DNA from: Schistocerca nitens
Taxonomy: Eukaryota > Arthropoda > Insecta > Orthoptera > Acrididae
Length of the DNA stretch: 64,000 nucleotides
Reading direction: 5' to 3'
Assembly: GCF_023898315.1 (NCBI RefSeq)
Contig: NC_064625.1
Span: 102,038,269 to 102,102,268, forward strand
Both the position numbers and the translations under genes were made by a program. Positions within the stretch are counted from its first letter, which is position 1, and the number at the start of each line of letters is the position of its first letter. Positions 32,526 to 43,229 of this stretch are shown piece by piece. Under the pieces are notes generated by a model that worked only from the letters and a program-made list of their open reading frames with translations, made no database searches and was not told the origin of the DNA.

Positions 32526-33530
32526 ATGATGTATTCTAAAATAGTATACTACGTGAATAACAGTAATATCTTTAGTAACTCACACCTTGGATTCCGAAAG
32601 AGTTGCTCAATTGAGAACAACGTTTACATGTTCATCCACAAAATTTTACAAGCGTTAAATAATATAATAGCACTGGTTGCTTTTTCTTGTGACCTGTCTG
32701 TGGCCTTTTTTAATCACGATATCTTCCATGTAACCTAAGGGTTTATGGAACTGATGAAATAGACAACCAATGGGTAATGTCATATATAACCACAAGAATG
32801 CGGAAATTTCTGCTTAATAATGCAACCACTGTACTCCGAGGAGATTGTACTAACTGGGGAGAAGTCACTTAATGACTTCCATAAGGCTCCGTTTTAGGTC
32901 CACTATTGTATCTCTTACGTGTAAACAACCTTCTGTCTAAGATGCAACAAGCAAAGTTAGTTCTTTTTGTAGATGACACTAGTATTGTAATCGATCCATA
33001 GATACGTACAGCAACAGAACTAGCAGATAATGTTCTTAAAAGTATTAGTAAATGGTTTTCTGCAAATAGTCTAACTCTCCATTTCAGAAAGATAGATAAA
33101 CTATTACTTCACATCTACAGGTGCTACACCAATTTTAAAATGTAACACACAGCGAAGAAAAAAACATCTTAAGTCAGAAATTAATAAATTTTGTGTGTCA
33201 TTATTGCTAGAATTTAAGTAGATAATTCCTTTTTTGAGCTTCTGGAATAACTCACTACAGCGACTTTTGTACTTCGAAACATTGAAAATCTCGCGGAGAG
33301 ACTAGTCACTAACTTAACGCAGTGTATTGAAAAACGTTGTGCGGTTGTTCAACTTTTAGATGGCAAATTTTCAGTGGTCAAAATCATGCTTTATTGCTGT
33401 ATGAATAATATGTGGAGCTCATTTGTGACCACCTTGTCGATTTTGCGCATAATTAGAACACAGGAAGAAAAAATTCTATTCATTATTCCACAGTAAGGCC
33501 TTTAACACGAAAAGGCGGTGCACAATGCTA
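32526..33530 (+). pseudogene. Reverse transcriptase fragment, non-LTR family B
   Basis: Decayed RT in mixed frames: SNSHLGFRKSCSIENNVY, a degraded SCDLSVAFFNHD block, GSVLGPLLYLLRVNNLL, and palm box LVLFVDDTSIVI near 32960-32995, then KSISKWFSANSLTL. It is related to the minus-strand fragment at 16440-17520. The C-terminal part peters out before 33741. Confidence 0.7.
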
Positions 33531-33744
33531 CCACCAAAAATTTTGATGACCCCCAGTGATGTACAAAGTCTCACAGATAGTAAATTTGAATCTGAAAACT
33601 AAAATTAATGTGCTTGAGAATGTCTTCTGTTCTGTAGAAGAACGCCCATTCATGCAACATGTATAATGTCGTGGGTAAAAATTACTAACTGACTTTTATT
33701 AAACGAAAAATTGTTAATGCTCAGCATGTTTCTCTATTTATTAA

Positions 33745-35310
33745 GGGGTGTAGGACGCCAAACGGGGCGACTTGGAGCAGCAAATAAATTCATAAAACTT
33801 TGTCAGCATGACCAGAAAGAATTCAGGATTCACACTCATAGCAGTGGAAGTTCAGAAACATAACAAAATAATTTTTTACATGTGAAATTTCATCATTATC
33901 CAAATCTCTTAAAAACTGTGGTAAAAATTGAGATAATTATCTATAAAATTCCAGTTTTTTATTAGTATGAAGTTTAAAATGTAAGGACTCCTTCATTTTT
34001 TTCATAAATTAAATAAATTCTAGAGTTCCATACACCTGTAAGGATGGTTTGTATTCCGTGCAAAATTCATCTAAGAATCTCAGTTACTTCTGAAGAAAAG
34101 TGTACCTATAGCAACAAATGCAGCCAACAGTGAGTGAAAAAGTGATGAAATTCCACATGTTAAAGAAATTTATTTTGTTATGTGTTTGAACTTGTACTGC
34201 CATCGTCTCAGTAATGTGGCTGGATTTGTGAATTCCTCTCAGAGTGGTCACAGTTCAAGTAATTGACGGAAAGTCATCGAGTAAAACGGAAGTGATTTCT
34301 AGTGTTCCCCAAGGTAGTGTTATAAGCCCTTTGGTGTTCCTTATCTATATAAACGATTTGGGTTGTTTGTAGATGACGCTGTCGTTTATCGACTAATAAA
34401 GTCATCAGAAGATCAAAACAAATTGCAAAACTATTTAGAAAAGTTATCTAAATGGTGCGAAAAGTGGCAGTTGTCCCTAAATAACGAAAAGTGTGAGGTC
34501 ATCCACATGAGTGCTAAAAGGTATTCGTTAAACTTCGGTTACACGATAAATGCATCAAATCCAATGGCCGTAAATTCAACTAATTATCTGGAAATTACAA
34601 CACCTTAAAATGGAAGGAACACATAGAAAATGTTGTGGGGAAGGCCAACCAAACACTGCGTTTCATTCACAGGACACTTGGAAAATGTAACAGATCTACT
34701 AAGGAGACTGCCTACACTAAGCTTGTCCGTCCTCTTTTTGAATATTGCTGACAGTCTGGGATCCTTACCAGATAGGACTGACGGAGTACATCGAAAAAGT
34801 TCAATGGAGTTTAGCACGTTTTGTATTATCGCGAAATATGGGATAACGTGTCACTGAAATGATATAGGATTAAAAGGAAGGCGTTTTTCGTTGTGACGGA
34901 ATCTTCTCACGATTTTCCAATCACCAACTTTCTCCTTCGATGCGAAAATATTTTGTTGACACAGATCGACATATGGAGAAGGGATCACCACGATAAAATA
35001 AGGGAAATCAGAGCTCGTACTGAACGATATAGATGTTCGTCCTTTCCGCGAGCTATACGAGATTCGAATAATAGAAAATTGTGAAGGTGGTTCGATGAAC
35101 TGGTTCGATGAACCCTCTGCCAGGCACTTAAATGTGATTTGCAGAGTATCCATGTAGATGCAGATGTAGATGTAGATGAATCCTGAATCCTTGCTGGTCA
35201 TGCTGACAAAGTTTTATGAATTTATTTGCAAAAGTATAGACAGTGGACATTAAAATGTCTTGTGGTGCCTATCCTGCTCGAAGTAGGCCCTTTTTGACGT
35301 CCTACTCCGC
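33745..35310. mobile_element. TTAA-flanked non-autonomous element split by a retroelement
   Basis: Flanked by TTAA at 33741-33744 and 35311-35314. Imperfect ends GGGGTGTAGGACGCC and, reversed, GCGGAGTAGGACGTC. An inner inverted repeat (aataaattcataaaacttt at 33783; reversed at about 35212-35230) supports the pairing. No transposase remains. Roughly 960 bp of it is a family A non-LTR insertion. Confidence 0.65.
34215..35175 (+). pseudogene. Non-LTR family A, 3' part with RT remnant
   Basis: RT from VPQGSVISPLVFLIYINDL to VDDAVVYRLIKSSEDQNKL and KWQLSLNNEKCEVIHMS (34363-34608), then broken frames (GKANQTLRFIHRTLGKC; EIRARTERYRCSSFPRAI). The 3' UTR and a TAGATG tail end at about 35175. Compared with 15-1456, a short deletion before VDDA removes part of the loop. 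Confidence 0.85.
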
Positions 35311-35438
35311 TTAACGCTTTTGCAGTAAGACTGTAAAATAACTCCTTACACAATATTGAGATAAATTGTGCATATAATCCATGGGTCTCAAAAATTAAGG
35401 TACTACATGACGAGGAGACTCGAATCACACAGAATATG

Positions 35439-35455
35439 CACACGCATACACACAT

Positions 35456-35500
<45 letters not shown>
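35439..35500. repeat. (CA)n microsatellite
   Basis: About 25-30 CA units with two interruptions near its left end. Confidence 0.95.
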
Positions 35501-35501
<1 letters not shown>

Positions 35502-35891
35502 CTGCCAATGGTAACTGCTGGCTGCATTACGTGTTCCCACCTCTCGCCATCCGAGGATACGTCTAGCGAAGGTGAACATGATCATTTTGGTGTTCCAGGT
35601 TTATGGTGTGGCGAAGGTTGACGTTTCATGGGCGTACTGGCTTCCAAATCATTGAGCACGACACACTCACTGGTCAACGTTATTGTGACACTGTACTCAT
35701 TCCTCAAATGCATCTTTGCAGTAGTGCATTTGGCCGTAAATTTATTTTAGTGGATGACAATGAGCGACCACATAGAACAGCTCATGTGGAGGGGCTCTTG
35801 GAACGAGAGAATGTTAGGCGAATGGACTGGCATGCCTGTTTACTTGATTTAAATCCCATCGAGCACCCGTTCGATGCGTTCGCGAAACATA

Positions 35892-37236
35892 CACTACTGG
35901 TCATTAAAATTGCTACACCAAAAAGAAATGCAGATGATAAAAGGGTATTCATTGGACAATTACAGCAGACTAGAACTGACATGTGATTACATATTCACGC
36001 AATTTGGGTGCATATATCCTGAGAAATCAGTGCCCAGAAGAACCACCTCTGGCCGTAATAAAGGCCTTGATACGCCTGGGCATTGAGTCAAACAGAGCTT
36101 GGATGGCATGTACAGGTACAGCTGCCCATGCAGCTTCAACACGATACCACAGTTCATCAAGAGTAGTGACTGGCGTATTGTGACGAGCCAGTTGCTCGGC
36201 CACCACTGACCAGACGTTTTCAATTGGTGAGAAATCTGGAGAATGAGCTGGCCAGGGCAGCAGTCGAACATTTTCTGTATCTAGAAAGGCCCCTACAGGA
36301 CCTGCAGGACCTGAAACATGCGATCGTGCATTATCGTGCTGAAATGTGGGGTTTCGCAGGGATCGAATGAAGGGTAGAGCCACAGGTCGTAACACATCTG
36401 AAATGTTACGTCCACTGTTCAAAGGGCCATCAATGAGAACATGAGGTGACAGAGACGTGTAACCAATGGCACCCCATACCATCACGCCAGGTGTCACGGC
36501 AGTATGGCGATGACGAATACATACTTCCAATTTGCGTTCATCGCGATGTCGCCAAACACGGATGCGACCATTATGCCATTCGTGCACCCAGGTTTGCCGT
36601 TGAGTACACCATCGCAGGAGCTCCTGACTGTGATGCAGCATCAAGGGTAACCGCCGCCATGGTCTCCGAGCTGAAAGTCCATACTGCTACAAACGTCGTC
36701 TGTTCATACAGATGGTTGTTGTCTTCCAAACTTCCCCATCTGTTGACTCAGGGATCAAGACGTGGCTGCACGATCCGTTACAGCCATGCAGACACTGCTA
36801 GTCGAGGCCATTGGGATCCAGCATGGCGTTCCGTATTACCCCCCTGAACCCACCTATTCCATATTCTGCTAACAGTCACTGGATCTCGACCAACACGAGC
36901 AGCAATGTCGCGATACGACAAACCGCAATTGCGATAGGCTACAATCCGACCATTATCAAAGTCGGATACGTGATGGTACGCATTTATGCTCCTTACACGA
37001 GGCATCACAACAACGTTTCACCAGGCAACGCCGGTCAACTGCTGTTTGTGTATGAGAAATCGGTTGGAAACTTTCCTCATGTCAGCACGTGGTAGGTGTC
37101 GCCACTGGCGCCAACCTTGTGTGAATGCTCTGATAAGCTAATCATTTGCATATCACAGCATCTGCTTCCTGTCGGCTAAATTTCACGTCTGTAGCATGTT
37201 ATCTTCGTGGTGTAGCTATTTTAATGGCCAGTAGTG
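35892..37236 (-). mobile_element. Tc1 element, family T1 (1345 bp), inside another Tc1
   Basis: Inverted repeats cactactggtcattaaaatt and, reversed, cactactggccattaaaata. TA duplications at 35890-35891 and 37237-37238. Confidence 0.95.
36027..37008 (-). pseudogene. Tc1 transposase, family T1, frameshifted
   Basis: N-terminal 76 codons (37008-36778) with HTH FDNGRIVAYRNCGLSYRDIA and MTVSRIWNRWVQ. A decayed stretch covers about 36645-36777. A 205-codon core then runs 36644-36027 with MVWGAIGYTSLSPHV, FQHDNARSHVSG (second Asp) and SPDFSPIENVW (Glu). A three-residue AGP insertion after VSGP distinguishes it from its sister copies. It ends ITARGGSSGH. Confidence 0.88.
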
Positions 37237-37300
37237 TATTACAGCACGTCGACATGCACCAACAGCCATCCAACAGCTGTCAATCACGATGATGGAATAA

Positions 37301-37694
37301 TGTGACACGCTACAGAGTATGCACTGCTGTCCATGGCATAGCGGCACCATGATTTAGGATAGTGGAAGTTAGTTTTGTGCGATATTCAGAGCACGAGTTA
37401 CAGGCAGGTGCAGGCCGGATTGAAGTAAGTTATGTGTACTACCAGTTGAGAAGTCAAATAGATGTCACAGGGGCGTGGAACTGCTAGAGAGGGTGCACAC
37501 AACAGTTTCCATGGCACAAGTCACAGCAGAAGAGGGCCACTGGCCAACCTAAGTGTTATGGATATGTGACGCAAACTGGCGTGTTTGGCAAAACAGAGGC
37601 GCACAGCTGACTATAAATAGGCTTCATTTTCTAAGGAGAGTCCACCTGGCTACACATAGCAAAAGATGGAGCTCCAGCGTCCCAGTCCACGGCA
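37301..37694. other. Unassigned DNA
   Basis: Probably the 3' flank of the interrupted Tc1 and older unique sequence. Nothing recognised. Confidence 0.4.
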
Positions 37695-38163
37695 GGTCGT
37701 GGTTCGTCCCTCCTAGGCTATACTTGAGTATTGCTCATCAGTGTGGGATCCGTACCAGATTGGGTTGACGGAGGAGATAGAGAAGATCCAAAGAAGAGCG
37801 GCGCGTTTCGTCACAGGGTTATTTGGTAACCGTGATAGCATTACGGAGATGTTTAATAAACTCAAGTGGCAGACTCTGCAAGAGAGGCGCTCTGCATCGC
37901 GGTGTAGCTTGCTCGCCAGGTTTCGAGAGGGTGCGTTTCTGGATGAGGTATCGAATATATTGCTTCCCCCTCCTTATACCTCCCGAGGAGATCACGAATG
38001 TAAAATTAGAGAGATTAGAGCGCGCACGGAGGCTTTCAGACAGTCGTTCTTCCCGCGAACCATACGCGACTGGAACAGGAAAGGGAGGTAATGTGGCACG
38101 TAAAGTGCCCTCCGCCACACACCGTTGGGTAGATGTAGATGTAGATGTAGATGTAGATGTAGG
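37695..38163 (+). mobile_element. Non-LTR family C, 3' end with (TAGATG)n tail
   Basis: Holds the C-terminal RT domain in one frame at 37741-38091: YQIGLTEEIEKIQRRAARFV, DSITEMFNKLKWQTLQERR, KIREIRARTEAFRQSFFPRT, stop after NRKGR. A very short 3' UTR (ccctccgccacacaccgttgg) and five to six TAGATG units follow at 38131-38162. 5' truncation near 37695 fits target-primed reverse transcription. The undamaged end and pure tail suggest a recent insertion. Confidence 0.9.
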
Positions 38164-38954
38164 CTGACGTGGGGTCCGCAGCCAGCCAGCGGTGTTCCAC
38201 TCTTCGGCTGACTACTGTGGGCAGCCGTCTCGGCTCCCGACACACGCCGGAGAGTTCCCGAGGTGAGGGCCACAGATTCGGACGCCGGATAGTGGGCGCT
38301 TGTTCGGCGCCGCATTCTCAGCCACGCTGGCGAGGAGAAGGACGCAGCTGGGCGCCCGCAGCTCACACCGAGCAGCGCTGAGTCGGCCGCTGGCGCAGCC
38401 ATCCTGACATCATCGGAACTCAGTGGGCCGGCCAAGGCCGTCACGACACAGCATTGCATTGCACAGGCCGCTGGGGTGCTTCCTCAGCATTGCAGGGCAT
38501 GGTGACGCAGACTGAGGTGGACGGAGCACTATAGTGAGTTTTAATAGGGCAGCTCCTAGCATCCATTCACTACATTTGGTGTCTTCATGCTATATTTGGT
38601 CATCCTGATACGTTCAGTGGCAGAAGTTGCCACTAAAATGCTGATTACACACATTATTAACATACAACTCCAGCAGTTTGTGATGTCTAGGAAACAATCA
38701 TGAATTGTGGTTACTTCAGTGTAATCCTTCAATAATTGTGTCATTTCTGTTTATCTCAATGCATATTAGTTCAGTTAGCTTCTGTAGTATACTGTGGGAG
38801 TTGTCGTCATGTGAAAGTTATTTTCGTTCTTCAGCTTTACACACCAGTAAATGTGGATGAACCGAAGGCCAAAAAGATGGTATGTACAGAACGATAATCC
38901 CCTTGAAAGTAAACTCCTCCTTAATTCATGCAAATCTCCCACCGCACTGCTGTG
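38164..38954. other. Unassigned DNA, GC-rich at 38170-38480
   Basis: A GC- and CpG-rich 300 bp block starts directly at the end of the retroelement tail; no coding similarity recognised. The remainder is AT-rich and featureless. Confidence 0.4.
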
Positions 38955-39150
38955 GGGGTAGCTGCGCGGTCAAGGGCACCTTACCACAGTTTCCGTGGCC
39001 CCCCCCCTGTCAGAGGTTCGAGTCCTCCCTCGGGCATGGGTGTGTGTGTTTCTTGTCCTTTTCTAAGTTAGTTGAAGTAGTGTGTAAGCCTAGGGACTGA
39101 TGATATCAGCAGTTTGGTCTCATAGGAACTTACCACAAAATTTCCAGTTT
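38955..39150 (+). repeat. tRNA-derived SINE (third family)
   Basis: A-box-like gggggtagctgcgcggtcaa, B-box ggttcgagtcc, then ctcgggcatgggtgtgtgtg, a cctagggactgatgat block and a 3' end tctcataggaacttacca. The 3' half resembles the other SINE family, while the tRNA-like head differs. Confidence 0.75.
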
Positions 39151-39351
39151 CCCCACCACTCTCGCCATTTATGGAGACACTTTGGGAACAGCGATCAACC
39201 AGGCAGCCATGTTCCCCATGATGTCTTTTCTCGGTTCACCAAGTGTTCCTTCCATACGCATTTTCAAGCCGGTATACTGCTAATAGTCGCATGGAGCCAT
39301 TCCTGGGGATTGGGAAGCCTGAGTAACCACAGGAATCTTGTTTCTAATCTA

Positions 39352-40692
39352 CGAGGGCAGTTCAATAAGTAATGCAACACATTTTTTTTTCTGAAACAGG
39401 GGTTGTTTTATTCAGCATTGAAATACACCAGGTTATTCCCCAATCTTTTAGCTACATAACACTATTTTTCAACGTTATCTCCATTCAATGCTACGGCCTT
39501 ACGCAACCTAGAAATGAGGGCCTGTATGCCTGCACGGTACCATTCCACTGGTCGATGTCGGAGCCAACGTCGTACTGCATCAATAACTTCTTCATCATCC
39601 GCGTAGTGCCTCCCACGGATTGCGTCCTTCATTCGGCCAAACATATGGAAATCCGACGGTGCGAGATCGGGGCTGTAGGGTGCATGAGGAAGAACAGTCC
39701 ACTGAAGTTTTGTGAGCTCCTCTCGGGTGCGAAGACTTCTGTGAGGTCTTGCGTTGTCATGAAGAAGGATAAGTTCGTTCTGATTTTTGTGCCTACGAAC
39801 ACGCTGAAGTCGTTTCTTCAGTTTCTGAAGAGTAGCACAATACACTTCAGAGTTGATCGTTTGACCATGGGGAAGGACATCGAACAGAATAACCCCTTCA
39901 GCGTCCCAGAAGACTGTAACCATGACTTTACCGGCTGAGGGTATGGCTTTAAACTTTTTCTTGGTAGGGGAGTGGGTGTGGCGCCACTCCATTGATTGCC
40001 GTTTTGTTTCAGGTTCGAAGTGATGAACCCATGTTTCATCGCCTGTAACAATCTTTGACAAGAAATTGTCACCCTCAGCCACATGACGAGCAAGCAATTC
40101 TGCACAGATGGTTCTCCTTTGCTCTTTATGCTGTTCGGTTAGACAACGAGGGACCCAGCGGGAACAAACCTTTGAATATCCCAACTGGTGAACAATTGTG
40201 ACAGCACTACCAACAGAGATGTCAAGTTGAGCACTGAGTTGTTTGATGGTGATCCGTCGATCATCTCGAACGAGTGTGTTCGCACGCTCCGTCATTGCAG
40301 GAGTCACAGCTGTGCACGGCCGGCCCGCACGCGGGAGATCAGACAGTCTTGCTTGACCTTGCGGCGATGATGACACACGCTTTGCCCAACGACTCACCGT
40401 GCTTTTGTCCACTGCCAGATCACCGTAGACATTCTGCAAGCGCCTATGAATATCTGAGATGCCCTGGTTTTCCGCCAAAAGAAACTCGATCACTGCCCGT
40501 TGTTTGCAATGCACATCCGTTACAGACGCCATTTTAACAGCTCCGTACAGCGCTGCCACCTGTCGGAAGTCAATGAAACTATACGAGACGAAGCGGGAAT
40601 GTTTGAAAATATTCCACAAGAAATTTCCGGTTTTTTCAACCAAAATTGGCCGAGAAAAAAAATGTGTTGCATTACTTATTGAACTGCCCTCG
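39352..40692 (-). mobile_element. Full-length mariner (1341 bp)
   Basis: Identical inverted repeats of at least 30 bp starting cgagggcagttcaataagta. TA at 39350-39351 and 40693-40694. It lies in the tail of a family A retroelement whose end resumes at 40695. Confidence 0.95.
39462..40532 (-). CDS. Mariner transposase, intact ORF, DD34D
   Basis: A 356-codon transposase starting MASVTDVHCKQRAVIEF. The frame is open 98 codons further upstream, but that part is the element's leader and flanking retroelement, so this Met is preferred. HTH region about residues 10-60 (AENQGISDIHRRLQNVYG; KSTVSRWAKRV); linker LPRAGRP; second HTH ITIKQLSAQLDISVGSA. Catalytic blocks are IVTGDETWVHHF, LLHDNARPHRS and YSPDLAPSDFHMFGRM, with 34 residues between the second and third Asp. 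It ends ALNGDNVEK. It is clearly a different mariner lineage from 10167-11255 (different repeats and HTH). Confidence 0.93.
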   Translation of the reverse strand: MASVTDVHCKQRAVIEFLLAENQGISDIHRRLQNVYGDLAVDKSTVSRWAKRVSSSPQGQARLSDLPRAGRPCTAVTPAMTERANTLVRDDRRITIKQLSAQLDISVGSAVTIVHQLGYSKVCSRWVPRCLTEQHKEQRRTICAELLARHVAEGDNFLSKIVTGDETWVHHFEPETKRQSMEWRHTHSPTKKKFKAIPSAGKVMVTVFWDAEGVILFDVLPHGQTINSEVYCATLQKLKKRLQRVRRHKNQNELILLHDNARPHRSLRTREELTKLQWTVLPHAPYSPDLAPSDFHMFGRMKDAIRGRHYADDEEVIDAVRRWLRHRPVEWYRAGIQALISRLRKAVALNGDNVEK

Positions 40693-40694
40693 TA

Positions 40695-41215
40695 CATTGC
40701 TACTCTGCAAATCACAACTAAGTGCCTGGCAGAGGGTTCATAGAAACACCTCCACAATAACTGTGTATTATTTAGCGGAAAAAACGAAAACCTACATATT
40801 TCAGTGCGAGCACTGATTTCCTGCATTTTATTATGGAGATCGGTTCTCCCGATTTAGGTGGGGATCGACAAGATATTTACGTATTCAGAGGAGAAAGTTG
40901 ACGATTGAAATGTCGTGAAAATATCCCGCCGCAACGAGGAACGCCTTTGTTTTAATGATGTCCACCCAGAGCCCTGTATCATGTCTGTGACACTCTCTCC
41001 CCTATTTCTCGACAGTACAAAACGTGCTGGTCTTCTTTGATTTCTCTAGATGTGCTCCGTTAATCCTATCTGGTAAGGATCCCAGACTGCTCAACAGTAC
41101 TCCAAAAGAGGTCGGACAAGCGTAGTGCAGGCGGTCTCTTTCGTAGATCTGTTGCATCTATGTAGTGTCTAGGAATCCTGCGTACTCTCAAACAAATCGT
41201 ATTAAGGAGTTGTAT
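40695..41215 (-). mobile_element. Non-LTR family A, 3' fragment, reversed
   Basis: On the minus strand: decayed RT C-terminus (cctctttt ggagtactgttg; ggatccttaccagata; caaaacgtgct reversed), then the 3' UTR gaaccctctgccaggcactt and tail into 40695. The mariner at 39352 used a TA in its tail. Confidence 0.8.
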
Positions 41216-41346
41216 TACAAAAACAAAAGATACATTACTTGACTTTGGCAATGAGACAGATGTGTCACAAGCAAAGGGCGACATACAAAATAACCATTCT
41301 TAGTTAAAAACAGTCTTGGTTGCAATTTTAGTTTTTTAATTTTCAA

Positions 41347-41392
41347 CGACGCGTTTCCCCTTATTTAGGCAACTTCAGGTTATCTATATAGA
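41347..41392 (-). ncRNA. Hammerhead-like ribozyme motif, degraded
   Basis: Minus strand reads CCTGAAGTT, a short CCT...AGG stem, GGGGAAAC, then GCGTCGTTG. CUGA, GAAA and the palindromic ACGCGU/C cleavage-side stem match known Penelope hammerheads. A9 is T and stem II is only about 3 bp, so it is probably inactive. Confidence 0.5.
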
Positions 41393-42394
41393 AAACAAAT
41401 ACATCTATTTAAGAATCGCGATCGCGTTGTGCAGACTTGGATAACCTATAAGCATGTATAAACAGATCAAATATTGAAAGAGAAAATACCTTAATTTGGT
41501 ATTTCTTAGAAGAATCCTTTAGTCAGTGCAGCCAAAGGGCATCGTCGAAGATATCAGGCCAACATTGCCTTCGTTAAACTCAGTAAAAGCTAGAAATATA
41601 AAATAGTAACATCATTACCTGTTCTAGATGGACGCGAGAGGCACCAAGATCTGCATAACGCGTTCCCGTTCACAGGAGCGAGTAACAGAGTAAGATGGGG
41701 GCTCACGTTGTAAGCATAATGCGCCACAGCGTCGTATGCCAGTACTGACGCATAATACAGAATCACCTTAATAGGTGGCGCTGCATCGCAGGAGTGATAA
41801 GAATGAGAGATTGTAAACTGGATATACATACCCACTAAAAGTTTATAAATGTAACGCACATAAAACATTGATAAAATGGAATTACTAGGGGCAACGCCTG
41901 TGCAATAACTTATCCTAAAATTTTGACGAAGTAACATATAAATGAAGGCGGTAAATTTAAGATGAGAAAACAAGGTGTAGAATACAACATACAGATGCAG
42001 TACGTAAACAAATTTTTCTTATCGTATACCACTAGAACGAGAACATTAAAAGCACAGGACCGTAATTTCAGATAAAGAGGCCGCCCATATAACACTCAGT
42101 ACTGCGTCATTCGGAGCTAGAACTTCTAGCAAGAAAACTTTTTTTATGAAATACATGTAAAATTATTAGGCTTAAAAAATACACACTAACGTGGAAGACT
42201 GACGTTATGCGGGTAAACTCCGCCCCCCCTTTTTATAGCTACATTGAGATGTGTAAAATGCGTCATCATTTAAAGCGACAAACTCGCAAGTATCCTGTTT
42301 GAGTCAATAAACCCTAATGGCTTGGCTAAGAAGACAACATAAGACTGGAGAGGAACAGGGCTCATATTTAGGCAGAATTACGAGAGCTCCAGGA

Positions 42395-42725
42395 TTACAT
42401 TAATAACACCGATTTCATAACTTCTAAAAAGGCCTGACTGGTGGCAAATATTTGGCCGTTAAGGAGAGACAAATCTTTGTTTTCCATATGCCTCAATATT
42501 TCAATTTCTTCCAAGATGTTTAACTTTTGCGCAAAATGCAAAATCTTAAGATTTTGTCCTTGTGGAGGACTATAGCCACTGGCTTTAAGGTGTTGGGCAA
42601 AGGCAGAGCTCTGTTCTCATCTATGGAGAAGATGTTCCTGTAATCTAATTTTGAAGGTTCTGCCTGTTCGTCCAACATATCCTACACCACAATCGCGACA
42701 CTCCAGCAGATATACCCCAGATGCC
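42395..42725 (-). pseudogene. Penelope GIY-YIG endonuclease domain
   Basis: Nuclease that nicks target DNA for Penelope-like retroelements. The minus strand reads LECRDCGVGYVGRTGRTFKI and RLQEHLLHR, an in-frame TGA, then SSAFAQHLKASGY, ILHFAQKLNILEEIEILRHM and ENKDLSLLNGQIFATSQAF, with a stop at 42395. GYVGRTGR is the YIG-type motif with its catalytic Arg; Cys-X2-Cys before it is typical of the animal elements. The catalytic Tyr-Val replaces GIY-YIG's second triplet as in relatives. Confidence 0.75.
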
Positions 42726-43229
42726 TAAAGGTTGTTCTTTTTATGTGATTCATTATGTATGTACATAAACTGGAGATTGGTAGCCGCGGAAAATACTATA
42801 CGAGAGCCCACTCCCCGGAAAAGTTTTGCCAGTTCATAACTAAAGTTGCCCATAAATGACAAAGAAATTTAATTGTGCTCCGCGACAGAAGAATTCCCAG
42901 TCTGTGCTACAAAGAGAATACAAGCGAAGTGATTAGCGCTCAGGGTGTTATACAAATGGCTAATCTTCAAGCTGCTGTTCAACTGGGCCATCAACAGTAG
43001 GTTACGTAGGAGCAGCTGCCATGGCACTGTCGTCGTGGGGGGAAATCCGGTCAGCGTGCGATTGGCTGACTTCTTCTCACCGCCTTCTCTTCTCTGTCTT
43101 TCCCGACTGGCGTGCCTGCTGTTCACTTTACGCCGTAACATTCCAAGTGTTCTGCCAATAAGTAGCAGTCTTTGCTTCGGCTTCCCTACAATATTTTTAT
43201 GTGTTCTTTCCAATGTAACTCATACGTAA
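42726..43229. other. Unassigned, with a short family A scrap
   Basis: 43130-43215 on the minus strand encodes KNIVGKPKQRLLLIGRTLG, a scrap of family A RT. The rest, including the CpG-rich 42980-43080, is not recognised. Confidence 0.5.

Larger units (their letters stand above)
35540..37300 (+). pseudogene. Tc1-like transposase, family T2-like, split by a T1 element
   Basis: Left piece (35540-35891): LMVWRRLTFHGRTGF-like, then FILVDDNERPHRTAHVEG and WHACLLDLNPIEHPFDAFAK; 34 residues separate the second Asp and the Glu. Right piece (37239-37300) continues in the same frame, HITARRHAPTAIQQLSI, to a TAA at 37298. Removing 35892-37238 (element plus one TA) rejoins the frame exactly. The N-terminal half is missing. 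Confidence 0.85.
41335..42725 (-). mobile_element. Penelope-like element remnant 1
   Basis: Minus strand, in order: a GIY-YIG endonuclease remnant (42725-42395), about 1 kb of 3' sequence without ORFs, then a terminal segment with a hammerhead-like motif at 41347-41392. Endonuclease upstream of a hammerhead-bearing terminal repeat is the layout of Penelope-like elements. No reverse transcriptase is left. Confidence 0.7.

Noticed and set aside
35436-35621. ORFs rich in His-Thr or Cys-Val
   Set aside because: Translations of the CA microsatellite.
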